Source: Verrucomicrobia bacterium Tous-C9LFEB
GTDB taxonomy: Bacteria > Acidobacteriota > Terriglobia > Terriglobales > Acidobacteriaceae
Reading direction: 5' to 3'
DNA length: 64,000 nucleotides
NCBI GenBank assembly: GCA_903970445.1
Contig: CAJCIP010000062.1
Span: forward strand, 1-64,000
The translations under genes were made by a program, and so were the position numbers. The notes under the pieces are model-generated. The model was given only the letters and a program-made list of their open reading frames with translations, did not search any database and was not told where the DNA came from. How positions within the stretch are numbered: position 1 is the first letter of the stretch; every line of letters begins with the position of its first letter. This document shows, piece after piece, positions 26,553-35,571 of the stretch.

Positions 26553-28925
26553 ATGCCGGAAAATTCGATTCTTGGCTCTTCTCCACTTCGTAAAGAGGGC
26601 CGCGCCAAAGTTTTGGGTGAGGCGAAATACGTCGACGACTTATCGCTGCCCGGCATGTGGTTCGGAGCAACTGTTCGCTCAACAATAGCGCGCGGAAAAA
26701 TCAGGAAAATCACGTTTTCCCAAGACGTGAATTGGTCTGAGTACGCCATCGTTACGGCATCGGATGTTCCTGGCGAGAACACCATTGTTCATTTGACAAG
26801 GGACCATCCCTGCCTTGCCGCCGAGCAGGTAAATCATCCAGAAGAGCCCATTCTTCTATTGGCGCATCCTGACAAGAAAGCCCTGCTAGCCGCGACCGCC
26901 GGCGTTCACATCGATTACGAAGAGCTGCCAGGAGTCTTCACGATTGAAGAATCCGAAGCAGCTGTTGAGAACGGTGACACTGAGCGCATCATCTGGCCGG
27001 GAAGCGATGCAGGGGGAACCGCAAATTGCTTCAAGCAATATTTGATGTATTCGGCTGACGCGAAAGACACCGAACAAGGCCTCGCGCTTGCCTTTGAGAA
27101 TGCCGACTACATCGTCCAAGGCGAATACTCGACCGGCGCCCAGGAACAACTCTACATCGAGAACAACGGTGTCATCGCTGAATGCAATAAAGATGCGGAC
27201 GGGCGTGTCACCGACGTTTGCGTGCGGGGATCGATGCAGTGTCCTTACTACCTGGTACATGCGTTGACCCTGGTATTCGGACTTCCAGAAGAAAAGTGCC
27301 GTGTCATTCAAACGGAGACGGGCGGAGCTTTTGGCGGCAAGGAAGATTTCCCTTCTGTCATCGGATCGCATGCGGCGTTGCTCGCGATGAAATGTGGCCA
27401 CCCGGTGAAGATCACCTATGACCGCGCGGAAGATATGGCGGCAACGACCAAACGCCATCCCTCCCGAACGCGTCATCGCACCGCGGTGTCAAAAGATGGA
27501 AAGCTACTCGGAGGCACAATCGAGTTTGCGATCGACGGCGGAGCCTATGCCACGCTCTCGCCCGTCGTTCTTTCGCGCGGAACGATTCATGCGCCCGGAC
27601 CATACAAATGGCCTTACCTTCGCGTGCGTGCGAAAGCGATGGCTACGAACGTTCCGCCACATGGAGCCTTTCGTGGCTTTGGCGCACCGCAATCACTCTT
27701 CGCGCTTGAGCGGCACATGGATAAGGTCGCGAAAGTTGTCGGATTGACGCCGGAGGAACTGCGCCGTCGCAACTTCCTGAGCACAGGTGACTGCACAGCC
27801 ACTGGGCAACCGCTGAACGACCCGGTCGACATGCAGAAGCTGCTTACACGCGCACTGGAAGAACACGGCTACCACGAAAAGCTGAAGCGCTTCGCCGAAG
27901 AAAATAAGCACTCCTCCATTAAAAGGGGCGTTGGCTTTGCTACGTTCATGCACGGCGCAGGATTCACCGGATCAGGGGAACGGCGCCTGAATTCACTCGT
28001 TCACGTTGAGGTGAACGCAGACGGTCGACCAAACCTACTCGTCTCGTCGACCGAATTCGGACAGGGTACAAACACGATCCTTTGCCAGGTAGCGGCGCAG
28101 GCGCTCAGCCTGCCATACGAAAACATATCGATCGCGCAACCGGATACGCGTGTTGTCCCCAATTCCGGACCGACGGTCGCGAGCCGCACCGCGATGATTG
28201 TGGGAAAACTTGTGGAACGCGCATGCAAAAAGCTGCTGACGACGCTTCAGGACTACGCCAGCCTTCCACCCCAACACACTCCGGGAGAGTTTCGGAAGGC
28301 CGCGGGCTTTTACGTTGCAGAGCATGGCTCTCTTCGAAGCTCTGTGCGATACGAGCCCGTCAAGCCAATCTTCTGGGACGATGAACTTTATCGTGGTGAC
28401 GCGTATCCCGCCTACGCGTGGGCCGTATATGTCGCCGAAGTGGCTGTCGACCTGAACACATACATGGCGACCGTAACGCGGTTCGACGCACTGCAGGAAG
28501 TTGGCAAAGTCATGCATCCTGTCTTGGCAAAAGGCCAGGTGGAAGGTGGCGTAGCCCAGGGTATCGGGTACGCGCTCTACGAAAAATGCGTTTGGAAGAA
28601 CGGTCGAATGTTGAACAATCAAATGACCAACTACATCATGCCGACAAGCGCTGACTTGCCACCCATCCATGTTCATTTTGAAGAAGTGCCGAGCGCTCAC
28701 GGCCCTGGCGGAGCAAAGGGCATCGGCGAACTGCCGATGGACGGCCCAGCGCCAGCGATATTGAACGCCATAGAAAACGCGACGGGCGTCGCCTTTCACA
28801 GCATTCCACTCTTGCCTGAAGATCTCTTCGAACGCTTCGCCAGCTTCACTGAGAGAGCTCATGGAGGCAGCGAAGAGTTAGACGGATCGATAGATCGAGA
28901 TACCCGAACAGAGGTGGATGCATGA
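26553..28925 (+). CDS. Xanthine dehydrogenase family protein, molybdenum-binding subunit
   Basis: Catalytic large subunit of a molybdenum hydroxylase. The domain order is usual: small alpha/beta domain (1-150), then molybdopterin-binding regions with GGAFGGKEDF, RGFGAPQSLFALE, EFGQGTNTIL and QPDTRVVPNSGPTVASRT, ending in the catalytic Glu of GGAKGIGELP. These match the XdhA/XDH group more than CO or aldehyde dehydrogenases, but the substrate (hypoxanthine/xanthine or another heterocycle) is not proved. No twin-arginine leader, so it is cytoplasmic. First gene of a three-gene set, which is the reverse of the small-medium-large order of many clusters. GAGG lies about 11 bases before the ATG. 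Confidence 0.9.
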   Translation: MPENSILGSSPLRKEGRAKVLGEAKYVDDLSLPGMWFGATVRSTIARGKIRKITFSQDVNWSEYAIVTASDVPGENTIVHLTRDHPCLAAEQVNHPEEPILLLAHPDKKALLAATAGVHIDYEELPGVFTIEESEAAVENGDTERIIWPGSDAGGTANCFKQYLMYSADAKDTEQGLALAFENADYIVQGEYSTGAQEQLYIENNGVIAECNKDADGRVTDVCVRGSMQCPYYLVHALTLVFGLPEEKCRVIQTETGGAFGGKEDFPSVIGSHAALLAMKCGHPVKITYDRAEDMAATTKRHPSRTRHRTAVSKDGKLLGGTIEFAIDGGAYATLSPVVLSRGTIHAPGPYKWPYLRVRAKAMATNVPPHGAFRGFGAPQSLFALERHMDKVAKVVGLTPEELRRRNFLSTGDCTATGQPLNDPVDMQKLLTRALEEHGYHEKLKRFAEENKHSSIKRGVGFATFMHGAGFTGSGERRLNSLVHVEVNADGRPNLLVSSTEFGQGTNTILCQVAAQALSLPYENISIAQPDTRVVPNSGPTVASRTAMIVGKLVERACKKLLTTLQDYASLPPQHTPGEFRKAAGFYVAEHGSLRSSVRYEPVKPIFWDDELYRGDAYPAYAWAVYVAEVAVDLNTYMATVTRFDALQEVGKVMHPVLAKGQVEGGVAQGIGYALYEKCVWKNGRMLNNQMTNYIMPTSADLPPIHVHFEEVPSAHGPGGAKGIGELPMDGPAPAILNAIENATGVAFHSIPLLPEDLFERFASFTERAHGGSEELDGSIDRDTRTEVDA

Positions 28926-29036
28926 TCGGTTTGGAACTGCCCCTCATCAGCCCTTGCGTGTTCGGTGACGGCTCTATATATCTTTCGCTCCGCGCACTTT
29001 TGATCACTCGTCGCGTTTCTCCTTTCTAGCCGCCCT

Positions 29037-29522
29037 ATGTCAGACATTCGAATCACAATTAACGGTCAGGCTCGCTCACTCAACGTTCCTTCCATGAAAC
29101 GTCTTCTCGACGTGATCCGCGAAGACCTGCAGCTTACCGGAACGAAAGAAGGCTGCGGCGAAGGTGAGTGTGGAGCATGTGCAGTGTTGATGAACGGCGA
29201 GCTTGTAAACTCCTGCCTGGTGCCGGCGCTGCAGGCGAACGGTGCGAGCGTCTGCACAATTGAGGGCGTAGCCATCGATGGCCGTCTGCATCCTGTACAA
29301 CAATGCTTCCTTGAAAATGGTGGAGCGCAGTGCGGCATCTGCACGCCAGGCATGATTCTGGCCACCCAGCATCTGCTCAACAAGTATCCGCGGCCTACGT
29401 ATGAACAAATCCAGGAAGGCCTGGCGGGTAACCTCTGCCGCTGCACGGGCTACATGCGAATTTTTGAATCGGTTTGCAAGGCTGCTGAGGCCGACTACCT
29501 TCCAGACAGAGGAAAAGCCTGA
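29037..29522 (+). CDS. 2Fe-2S subunit of molybdenum hydroxylase
   Basis: Carries the two [2Fe-2S] clusters that pass electrons from molybdenum to FAD. The N-terminal plant-ferredoxin-type cluster is CGEGECGACAV plus a Cys in LVNSC. The C-terminal helical cluster is CGICTPGM plus GNLCRCTGY. 161 residues is the standard size. 111 bases after the large subunit and three bases before the FAD subunit, so all three are probably one transcript. Only a weak Shine-Dalgarno is visible before the ATG, since the preceding bases are C/T-rich. Confidence 0.95.
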   Translation: MSDIRITINGQARSLNVPSMKRLLDVIREDLQLTGTKEGCGEGECGACAVLMNGELVNSCLVPALQANGASVCTIEGVAIDGRLHPVQQCFLENGGAQCGICTPGMILATQHLLNKYPRPTYEQIQEGLAGNLCRCTGYMRIFESVCKAAEADYLPDRGKA

Positions 29523-29525
29523 CGC

Positions 29526-30395
29526 ATGCGTTCCGATGTCACACAATTTGAGCTGACTGCGCCGGCAACCCTCACGGAGGTTCTCAGGCGACTCGCGGAC
29601 AATCCGGGAAGGCATACCGTGCTTGCAGGTGGAACGGAGTTGATGGTCGCCCTCAACACTGGCCGGCTTGCCACACATTCATTTTTATCCATTCAGCATC
29701 TACGCGAGTTGCGGTTCATCCGAGAGACACCCGACACCATTCAGATCGGCGCAGGAGCGACATTCACAGACATTCGTGGCAGCAAGATCATTTGCGCAGA
29801 GCTGCCGTTGCTGGCACAGTCGGCATCGTGGACAGGCAGCGTCGCAAATCAGAATAGAGGCACGCTCGGGGGAAACATCTGCAATGCCTCGCCCGCCGCG
29901 GATACGCCGCCGGCATTGCTCGCCTACGACGCAAACGTGACGCTCATCAGCGCTGCGAGCATGCGCGAGCTGCCGTACCGCGATTTTCATCTCGGCTATA
30001 AAAGGACCGCCATGCGCAGCGACGAATTGCTGCACACGATCACCCTACCGCGCATCTATGCCGGTCATCGCCAATACATCCGCAAGGTAGGCACACGCAA
30101 TGCCCAGGCTATTTCCAAGGTTGCGCTGGCAGCCATCGCTCTTGTCGAGGCGGGCCGCATCATCGACATCAGGGTTGGAGCTGCATCGTTAGCGGATCGG
30201 CCGCTCCGTTGCACCGCAGCGGAAACAGTATTGATCGGTCAGACAATCGGCGGCGAGGGAATGGAAGCTCTCGTCCGGAAGGCGCGTGCGGCTTTGGCCG
30301 GCGAAGCTGAACCAATTGACGACATTCGCTCGACGGCAAAATACAGGATTGCAGTTGGAGCAAACCTCCTCGAAGAGTTTCTTCGCTCCCTTTAG
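29526..30395 (+). CDS. FAD-binding subunit of molybdenum hydroxylase
   Basis: Medium subunit that binds FAD and passes electrons to the final acceptor (NAD+ or another). The FAD loops are visible as VLAGGTELMVALNTG (about residues 36-50) and NQNRGTLGGNICNASPAAD (about 113-131), followed by the CO-dehydrogenase-flavoprotein C-terminal domain. The length of 289 is normal. It ends nine bases from the stop of mocA on the opposite strand, so transcription of the two groups converges here without an obvious hairpin. Confidence 0.93.
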   Translation: MRSDVTQFELTAPATLTEVLRRLADNPGRHTVLAGGTELMVALNTGRLATHSFLSIQHLRELRFIRETPDTIQIGAGATFTDIRGSKIICAELPLLAQSASWTGSVANQNRGTLGGNICNASPAADTPPALLAYDANVTLISAASMRELPYRDFHLGYKRTAMRSDELLHTITLPRIYAGHRQYIRKVGTRNAQAISKVALAAIALVEAGRIIDIRVGAASLADRPLRCTAAETVLIGQTIGGEGMEALVRKARAALAGEAEPIDDIRSTAKYRIAVGANLLEEFLRSL

Positions 30396-30403
30396 CTTGC
30401 CCC

Positions 30404-30979
30404 CTACGCGATCTCATTTGCTTTCGCTAGGTCTTCAGATGTGTCCACATCAACATCATTGCCAAGCCTTATTCTCGGCGAGTCTTTGAGAAGCTTGCGC
30501 GCACCTACATCTCCGCGAAGCGCCAGAAGATCAGGAAACGATGCGCGCAAAAAACAAGCGGGAACACCGGACCAACCTTCACCCTCGGAAGCGGCGCTTT
30601 GCTGCTTCTCTTCGGCCAACGCAACCAGAGCACGAAGGTGGTCTGCGGTGACAAAGGGCATGTCGCAGGTAAGAAGAACAGCGGCATCGCAATCTCTACC
30701 TTCGAGGGCAGAGATACCCTCATAAATAGAAGAAGCTGATCCACACTCCCAAGCCTCATTTCTGAGGATCACTGCTGCCGACAAACGGCAGGCTGTCTCA
30801 ATCTCGTCCGCTCTTGCACCTAAGACGACGAAGACTGGAGAAAGCTCAGCCGCCACACAGGTATCTACCGTTCGTTCGAGCAGTCGTTGGCCACCTACGA
30901 TCGCCAACTGCTTTGCGCTACCAAGACGCCTCGACGCCCCCGCCGCAAGGATGATGGCTGCAGCTTTCACATCGCACAT
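30404..30979 (-). CDS. mocA: Molybdenum cofactor cytidylyltransferase-like nucleotidyltransferase (MocA)
   Basis: GT-A-fold nucleotidyltransferase that adds CMP (or GMP) to molybdopterin for xanthine-dehydrogenase-type enzymes. The nucleotide loop is IILAAGASRRLGSAKQL (residues 9-25) and LLTCDMPFV holds the metal-binding Asp. At 191 residues it is the typical MocA/MobA-like size. It overlaps the end of the xdhC gene by 13 bases, so both are made from one transcript and serve the hydroxylase encoded on the opposite strand. Confidence 0.9.
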   Translation of the reverse strand: MCDVKAAAIILAAGASRRLGSAKQLAIVGGQRLLERTVDTCVAAELSPVFVVLGARADEIETACRLSAAVILRNEAWECGSASSIYEGISALEGRDCDAAVLLTCDMPFVTADHLRALVALAEEKQQSAASEGEGWSGVPACFLRASFPDLLALRGDVGARKLLKDSPRIRLGNDVDVDTSEDLAKANEIA

Positions 30980-32013
30980 TCCGATTGCAGATAGCGCGAA
31001 GCGCCGCCCAACGTCACTTGTTCTTCCACAGTGTGGGTTGTCATGCGCCTTGATTGGACCAACTTGCCTTCGACACAGGCCTGCATTTCGGCAAGGACGG
31101 CAAGAGCAATGGCTTCTGCTCCATCACCACCAAGATCCAGTCCGACCGGCGCAAACAGCTGATCGCAAACCTGTTCCAGCGGCCAGCCGAGCATGTCTGC
31201 CACTTCGCTCGCGAGCAGCGCACTGCGATGCCTGGCGCCGAGAAGGCCGAGGTACCTTGGCCGGGCTGGAAGCAATCGCTTCAGCCACTCGCGGTCCTGC
31301 TCGTAGCTGTGGGTCATGATCACAGCAACGTCGCTTCTCTGCATAGCCAGATCATTGGCGTTAGGATCATCCGGGGCTAGAACCCGTTCTGCATCCGGGA
31401 AGCGATGAGCCTTCGCCCACTGCGGACGTCCGTCGGCAACATGAACCCGCCAGCCAAGTAACGCGGCCATGCTGACGAGCGGTTGCGCATCATCGCCGGC
31501 GCCGATCACCAACAAACGCTGAGGAGGTTCGATCCGCTCGACGAAAACCTCGTTCGCTTCCTGGTCCGCAGCCGCAATCAACCCTGTGTCTACAACGCGC
31601 GTGAGCGATCGGCCTTTCTCCGGCAAGCGTGTTAGAACATCGATGGTCTCGCCTTCCAATGATCGGCGCAGCGCGTCCATGAGAAGCTCAAATTCGGGGG
31701 TTCCGGCCGGCTCCAGAAGAAGATCGACTGTGCCACCGCAACCTAAGCCATACGGAATATCCGCAGTATCATCGAACAAAGTAGAGTAGCGATGCACGCA
31801 TGCCCCGTCTCGTACAAGCCACGTCAACTTCCGCACAACTTCAGCTTCCAGGCAGCCGCCAGAGATCGATCCAATGTAATCACCGTTGGTGGCGACCATC
31901 ATCCGCGCGCCAACTTTGCGGTAGCTGGAACCTTCTACACGCACAAGCGTAGCTAAGGCAGCGGCATCGCCTCGCTGCCACATTTCGACGAGCTTTCTTC
32001 GCTCAGGCATCAT
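30967..32013 (-). CDS. xdhC: XdhC/CoxI-family molybdenum hydroxylase maturation protein
   Basis: Accessory protein that binds the molybdenum cofactor and inserts its sulfurated form into xanthine dehydrogenase. The N-terminal XdhC domain has GSISGGCLEAEV with the key Cys, and the C-terminal Rossmann domain starts at LLVIGAGDDAQPL. ATG at 32013 (MMPERRKLVEMW) was taken because the fold begins just after it. A reading frame open to 32172 would add 53 unrelated residues. An AAGGAG lies about 14 bases upstream, longer than usual, so the start is not fully certain. Upstream of mocA in the same operon. Confidence 0.88.
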   Translation of the reverse strand: MMPERRKLVEMWQRGDAAALATLVRVEGSSYRKVGARMMVATNGDYIGSISGGCLEAEVVRKLTWLVRDGACVHRYSTLFDDTADIPYGLGCGGTVDLLLEPAGTPEFELLMDALRRSLEGETIDVLTRLPEKGRSLTRVVDTGLIAAADQEANEVFVERIEPPQRLLVIGAGDDAQPLVSMAALLGWRVHVADGRPQWAKAHRFPDAERVLAPDDPNANDLAMQRSDVAVIMTHSYEQDREWLKRLLPARPRYLGLLGARHRSALLASEVADMLGWPLEQVCDQLFAPVGLDLGGDGAEAIALAVLAEMQACVEGKLVQSRRMTTHTVEEQVTLGGASRYLQSECAM

Positions 32014-32143
32014 GGGTATGTTCGTGGCTCCTTCCGCTTTGGATGGTTTGCGCTCGTCGGTAGATACTGCGCACGCCGAAACGCGCTTGCGTACAATCAT
32101 GCCGATGCCGCTTGTTGACGAAGATACCAAGATATCTCCTGTG

Positions 32144-33181
32144 ATGAAGAGTCTCCTCACCTGCCTCTGCATGATCGTGTTTTGCCCTCTTCTACGCGCA
32201 GAAAAGCATCAGCTGGCGCTGGGATGCCTGGCGCAACCTGATAGCGTGCATCCAGGAGTGGCTGTCGACGTGACGGGAACAGCGCTCGGCGAAGACCCAC
32301 GCAAGCCGAGCACTTTTACATGGGAAAGTACAGGCGGACGGCTATCCTCCGCAGGCAATACCGCGCGGATCAACACTTCCGGCCTGAATGCTGGCGAGTA
32401 CACGATCACTGGAAAGGTCGTTCAAGGCGACAAGCCCAATCAGCAGGCGACCTGTACGGCGCGATTCAAGGTCGTTCCTTTTGAGCCCCCCAGTGTGAGC
32501 TGCCGTGCCGTTCCAAACCAAGTACCGTCTGGTTCCACCGTTGACATTCTCACGACCGCCGCAAGCGCTCAGAACCGGCCGCTCACGTACGCATACAGTG
32601 TCTCTGCAGGCAAGCTGTCAGGCACTGGCGCAGCAGCAAAGTTGAGCACGCAGAGCGTACAGGCGGGCACGATCAATGTGACCTGCTACGTGGTCGATGA
32701 TCGCGGCCTGAGTGCGTCGGCGAATACTCAGGTGGTTGTGGGCAAGCCAGTCTCTGGTGTGCTTACCGCGGGCAAGCAGGTGTGTGGGTTGAACTTCATG
32801 AGCGACCGGCAGCATTCTGTGCGTGTAGATGCCGCTGCTGAGAGCTGCCTCGATTCGGTGTCTTACATGCTTCGCCAGAGTCCGGGCGCGATGCTCATGA
32901 TTGTGGGTAACGCCTCGCCTACCGAGCCGCCGGAGAACGCTGCGGAACGGGCGATGAATGCGCGTCAGTACCTTGTCGATGTGCGCAAGGTAAGTGCTGC
33001 TCGCATCGACGTGCGCGTTGGCGAAACATCGGGTCCCACGGCCCGACTAGCAATCATCCCTGCAGGCGAATTGCTGCCGACAGGAGGTGGACAGGAGTTC
33101 GACGAAGCGCTCATTGTGCGACACGGTGAGCCTTACGTGCGGCCCGGAGCTTCTTCACCTGCTTGTCGCCGCGCGCGTTAG
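32144..33181 (+). CDS. Secreted Ig-like repeat protein with OmpA-like C-terminus
   Basis: Sec signal peptide MKSLLTCLCMIVFCPLLRA at the N-terminus (about residues 1-19), so ATG 32144 was preferred over an earlier in-frame start at 32012. It is followed by two beta-rich Ig-like segments of about 90-100 residues (CLAQPDSVHPGVAVDVT, then CRAVPNQVPSGSTVDIL). The last 120 residues look like a relaxed OmpA domain: MLMIVGNASPTEP, ERAMNARQYLVDVRKVSAARI. The classic peptidoglycan-binding TD...R pattern is not complete, so anchoring to the wall is uncertain. Divergent from xdhC with 130 bases between starts. Confidence 0.7.
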   Translation: MKSLLTCLCMIVFCPLLRAEKHQLALGCLAQPDSVHPGVAVDVTGTALGEDPRKPSTFTWESTGGRLSSAGNTARINTSGLNAGEYTITGKVVQGDKPNQQATCTARFKVVPFEPPSVSCRAVPNQVPSGSTVDILTTAASAQNRPLTYAYSVSAGKLSGTGAAAKLSTQSVQAGTINVTCYVVDDRGLSASANTQVVVGKPVSGVLTAGKQVCGLNFMSDRQHSVRVDAAAESCLDSVSYMLRQSPGAMLMIVGNASPTEPPENAAERAMNARQYLVDVRKVSAARIDVRVGETSGPTARLAIIPAGELLPTGGGQEFDEALIVRHGEPYVRPGASSPACRRAR

Positions 33182-33194
33182 CCAGCAAAAGCAA

Positions 33195-33214
33195 AGGCGG
33201 CCCGAAGGCCGCCT
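33195..33214 (-). terminator. Intrinsic terminator of rplS
   Basis: AGGCGGCC-CGAA-GGCCGCCT is an 8-base perfect stem with a four-base loop. Read on the minus strand it is followed by TTTGCTTTT, giving a good U-run for transcripts ending after rplS. It also sits 13 bases after the convergent OmpA-like gene, so it may serve both. Confidence 0.7.
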
Positions 33215-33236
33215 CTGCATGGAGAGTCTTGATGCT

Positions 33237-33593
33237 TTAGGAAGCGCGCTCGACTTCGCGGAGGCGGGCAGCCTTCCCCCGGAGACCGCGGATGTAGAAA
33301 AGCTTGGCGCGGCGAACGCGGAAGGAGCGGATCTTCTCGACCTTATCGACGACCTTGGAATTGTAAGGAAAGATGCGCTCGACACCCTGGCCGAAGCTCA
33401 TCTTGCGGACGGTGAAGGAACCCTGAGGGCCCTTCTTGCATGCGATAACCAGACCCTCGAATGCCTGCAGGCGCTCCTTTTCCCCTTCCTTGATCTTGAC
33501 CTGGACGCGGATGGTGTCGCCAGGTTTGAAGTCGGGGAGGTCGGTGCGCTGGAGCTTATCGGCCAGCTTCTGCATGATGGGAGAGATTGACAT
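33237..33593 (-). CDS. rplS: Ribosomal protein L19
   Basis: Component of the large ribosomal subunit at the interface with the 30S subunit. The sequence is diagnostic: [22 protein letters not shown], then [26 protein letters not shown] and [19 protein letters not shown] at the C-terminus. The 118-residue length is standard. Normally last in the rpsP-rimM-trmD-rplS operon. Here trmD lies 303 bases upstream with a repeat-rich gap, so L19 may be made from its own promoter within the gap. Confidence 0.97.
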   Translation of the reverse strand: MSISPIMQKLADKLQRTDLPDFKPGDTIRVQVKIKEGEKERLQAFEGLVIACKKGPQGSFTVRKMSFGQGVERIFPYNSKVVDKVEKIRSFRVRRAKLFYIRGLRGKAARLREVERAS

Positions 33594-33896
33594 GACACAA
33601 ATCCTTGCTTGAAGTCGCAGGACTTAGTGTACCGCACAAGATGATGTCTCTCCAAGACGCTCTTGGAGTAACCGTACCCACCCCCGTACTTTAGTACGCA
33701 AAGTCTTCATAAGAGACGACTTAGGTCTAGACCAACTTTGCGGTTCTAGAAGTGCATGCAGAAGCGAGATTTGGCTCCCGCATTGCTTCTATTTTATAAG
33801 GCCTGTCAAGCATCGGCATGACAACCCAGGCGTTTCGCCAGTGACTCGGCTGTCATTTCATCGCTGCGCGACTGGCGAAATACGGAGGTCCTTCGC
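33594..33896. other. 303-base non-coding gap between rplS and trmD
   Basis: No gene visible. It contains a GTACCCACCCCCGTAC-type element with the downstream words GCAAAGTCTTCAT and GACTTAGGT (33671-33745), and near trmD a segment with GGCGAAATACGG and GGATGACG, similar to the dispersed repeat ends seen elsewhere. It probably also holds an rplS promoter, which I cannot locate. Confidence 0.45.
33671..33745. repeat. Possible dispersed intergenic element (GTACCC / AAAGTCTTCAT / GACTTAGGT words)
   Basis: The order GTACCCACCCCCGTAC, GCAAAGTCTTCAT, GACTTAGGT recalls a C-rich element I remember from intergenic sites of Terriglobia genomes. Within this window only part of it recurs, at 2998-3045, where GACTTAGGTGACCAAAG is followed by GGGGGTACCC. 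With one full and one partial copy the family is tentative. Confidence 0.35.
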
Positions 33897-34721
33897 CTAC
33901 GGCTCAGGATGACGCTCCATTGGGTTCTTGCGAAGGAATTCGCGATCTTTTTTTGACAAGTCTGCATTCTCGAGGAGGTCGGGGCGATTTTGCTGCGTTT
34001 TCGCCAGAGCGGCGAGGCGGCGCCAGCGGCGGATGGCGGTATGGTCGCCGCCGCCGAGGACTTCGGGGATGGGGACTCCGCGAAATTCGGCGGGGCGAGT
34101 GTAATGCGGGTAATCGAGCAGGCCACCGGAGCCGTGGGTGGCGCGGGGGACGCCGTCGGCGGTCATCAGGTCGGCTGGGTCGTCACCTTCGCCGAAGCTT
34201 TCGTAGCGTGAGGAGTCGGCGTGGCCGAGAACGCCCGGTAGCAGCCGGACGACGGAATCCACGATGACCGCGGCCGCTAGTTCGCCGCCCGAGAGCACGT
34301 AGTCGCCAATGGAAAGCTCTTCATCGCAGAGAAGCTGGCTTACGCGCTCGTCGACGCCTTCGTAGCGTCCACAGATCAACACGACGCGCTTCAGTGAGGA
34401 GAGGCGGCGGGCTACGGCCTGGGTGTAGCGCTTGCCCTGAGCGGAAAGCAGGATGACTGATTCGTGTGAGGTGTCGCGTTGCTGTTTCGCGGTGATGCCG
34501 AGGGATTCGACGCACTCGAAGATAGGCTGCGGCTTGAGCACCATACCTTCGCCGCCGCCGAATGGGCGATCGTCGACTGTGCGGTGCCGGTCGTGGGTAA
34601 ACGCGCGGAGGTCGTGGATGTGCGTCTCGACGATGCCGGAGCGGAGGGCGCGGGTGAGGATGCCGTGGTCAAACGGGCCGCGAAAGAACTCCGGAAAGAT
34701 GGTGACGATGTCGAAGCGCAT
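33897..34721 (-). CDS. trmD: tRNA (guanine37-N1)-methyltransferase TrmD
   Basis: Methylates G37 next to the anticodon of a subset of tRNAs, preventing frameshifts; SPOUT-class enzyme acting as a dimer. The deep-trefoil-knot S-adenosylmethionine site is seen in LICGRYEGVDERV (about 138-150) and IGDYVLSGGELAA (about 158-170). The N-terminal MRFDIVTIFPEFF is typical. The C-terminal helical domain is complete, and 274 residues fits. Start ATG at 34721. 237 bases after rimM, and the intervening gap contains a copy of the dispersed repeat described at 34863. Confidence 0.96.
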   Translation of the reverse strand: MRFDIVTIFPEFFRGPFDHGILTRALRSGIVETHIHDLRAFTHDRHRTVDDRPFGGGEGMVLKPQPIFECVESLGITAKQQRDTSHESVILLSAQGKRYTQAVARRLSSLKRVVLICGRYEGVDERVSQLLCDEELSIGDYVLSGGELAAAVIVDSVVRLLPGVLGHADSSRYESFGEGDDPADLMTADGVPRATHGSGGLLDYPHYTRPAEFRGVPIPEVLGGGDHTAIRRWRRLAALAKTQQNRPDLLENADLSKKDREFLRKNPMERHPEP

Positions 34722-34862
34722 AAGGGCAGAGTGTAGAGGGTAGATAGCAGAGCGTAGACTTAGGAGTTCCGCTCTCGAATCGTATCGCAGGGTCGGTTCG
34801 TCGTTCCTGTTGTTCTTAGCTTTGGCGGTGAGGCCCTTATCGGCATCTTGGGCGGTGATGCT

Positions 34863-34933
34863 AAATACAGGGGTCTGTCCACTTCGCCCCTTCGAATCAC
34901 TTCGTTCGCTCAGGGCCTCCCGGTCGAGATGAC
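34863..34933 (+). repeat. Dispersed repeat family, copy A (trmD-rimM gap)
   Basis: Begins AAATACAGGGGTCTGTCC and ends CCCGGTCGAGATGAC. The same end words occur at 38847-38896, 53971-54025 and, reversed and amplified, at 61739-61940. The centre differs between copies while the ends are conserved, as in short mobile or structural REP-like elements. Confidence 0.7.
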
Positions 34934-34958
34934 GATTCGGTGGGGTGAACCTGCAGAC

Positions 34959-35537
34959 TCAGGGGTTGACGCTAGCTTCGAACAAACCCTCCGGGAGATG
35001 CATGACGACTCGCCGGTTCGCGATGTCGACATTGTCAAGATAGATCTTCACGAATGGAATCAGCGTCGGGTCTTCAATGGCCGAAGTTTCGACCTCAAGA
35101 AGAGGGGCGGCGTCTTCGAGACGCACTCGGCCGTCGGCCGATGTGGCGAATTGGACGTCGATGATGGTGCCAACCGGATCGCTTCCGTTCCAGAGCGTGC
35201 AGCCGACGAGGTCGCGGATGTAGAAGGTGTCCTCTTCCAGCTTGGGCAGGTTAGAGACAGGGATGAGGACGTCGAGTCCGGCGAGGGTTTCTGCTTCGGA
35301 AATGCTGTTTGAGCCGGCAAGTTTGAGGACAATGCGTCCCGCGTTTTTGCCTACGGGCAGCCAGTGGTCTTCCAGAGTGTGTTCTTTCGCGGGAGCTGAT
35401 GGTGATGTGGCAAGGGCCAAGCTGCGGCCAGGGCGGAACTCGTCCATTCGATCTGTCAGGAGGTCGGCGAGGACTTCGCCCTTGCGTCCTTGCGGACGGA
35501 GGATGTGGGCAATCGCAATGAGGTCTTCGGTGGGCAC
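34959..35537 (-). CDS. rimM: Ribosome maturation factor RimM
   Basis: Assists 30S maturation by binding S19 and the 16S 3' domain. The N-terminal RimM domain begins IAIAHILRPQGRKGEVLADLLTD (about residues 6-28), and the C-terminal PRC-barrel contains FYIRDLVGCTLWNGSDPVGTI (about 108-128). 192 residues is typical. In most bacteria rpsP and a KH-domain gene lie directly upstream; here the upstream neighbour is an OmpA-family gene 239 bases away. Precedes trmD on the same strand. Confidence 0.93.
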   Translation of the reverse strand: MPTEDLIAIAHILRPQGRKGEVLADLLTDRMDEFRPGRSLALATSPSAPAKEHTLEDHWLPVGKNAGRIVLKLAGSNSISEAETLAGLDVLIPVSNLPKLEEDTFYIRDLVGCTLWNGSDPVGTIIDVQFATSADGRVRLEDAAPLLEVETSAIEDPTLIPFVKIYLDNVDIANRRVVMHLPEGLFEASVNP

Positions 35538-35571
35538 GTGGCTAGGTTATCGCGGCTGCGGCCTTCCCTCA

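Noticed and set aside
28035-28862. 275-codon minus-strand frame
   Set aside because: Lies fully in the xanthine dehydrogenase large subunit and shows no protein-like motifs.
32012-32143. Upstream extension of the OmpA-like gene
   Set aside because: It would place 44 residues before a perfect signal peptide and overlap the xdhC start region.
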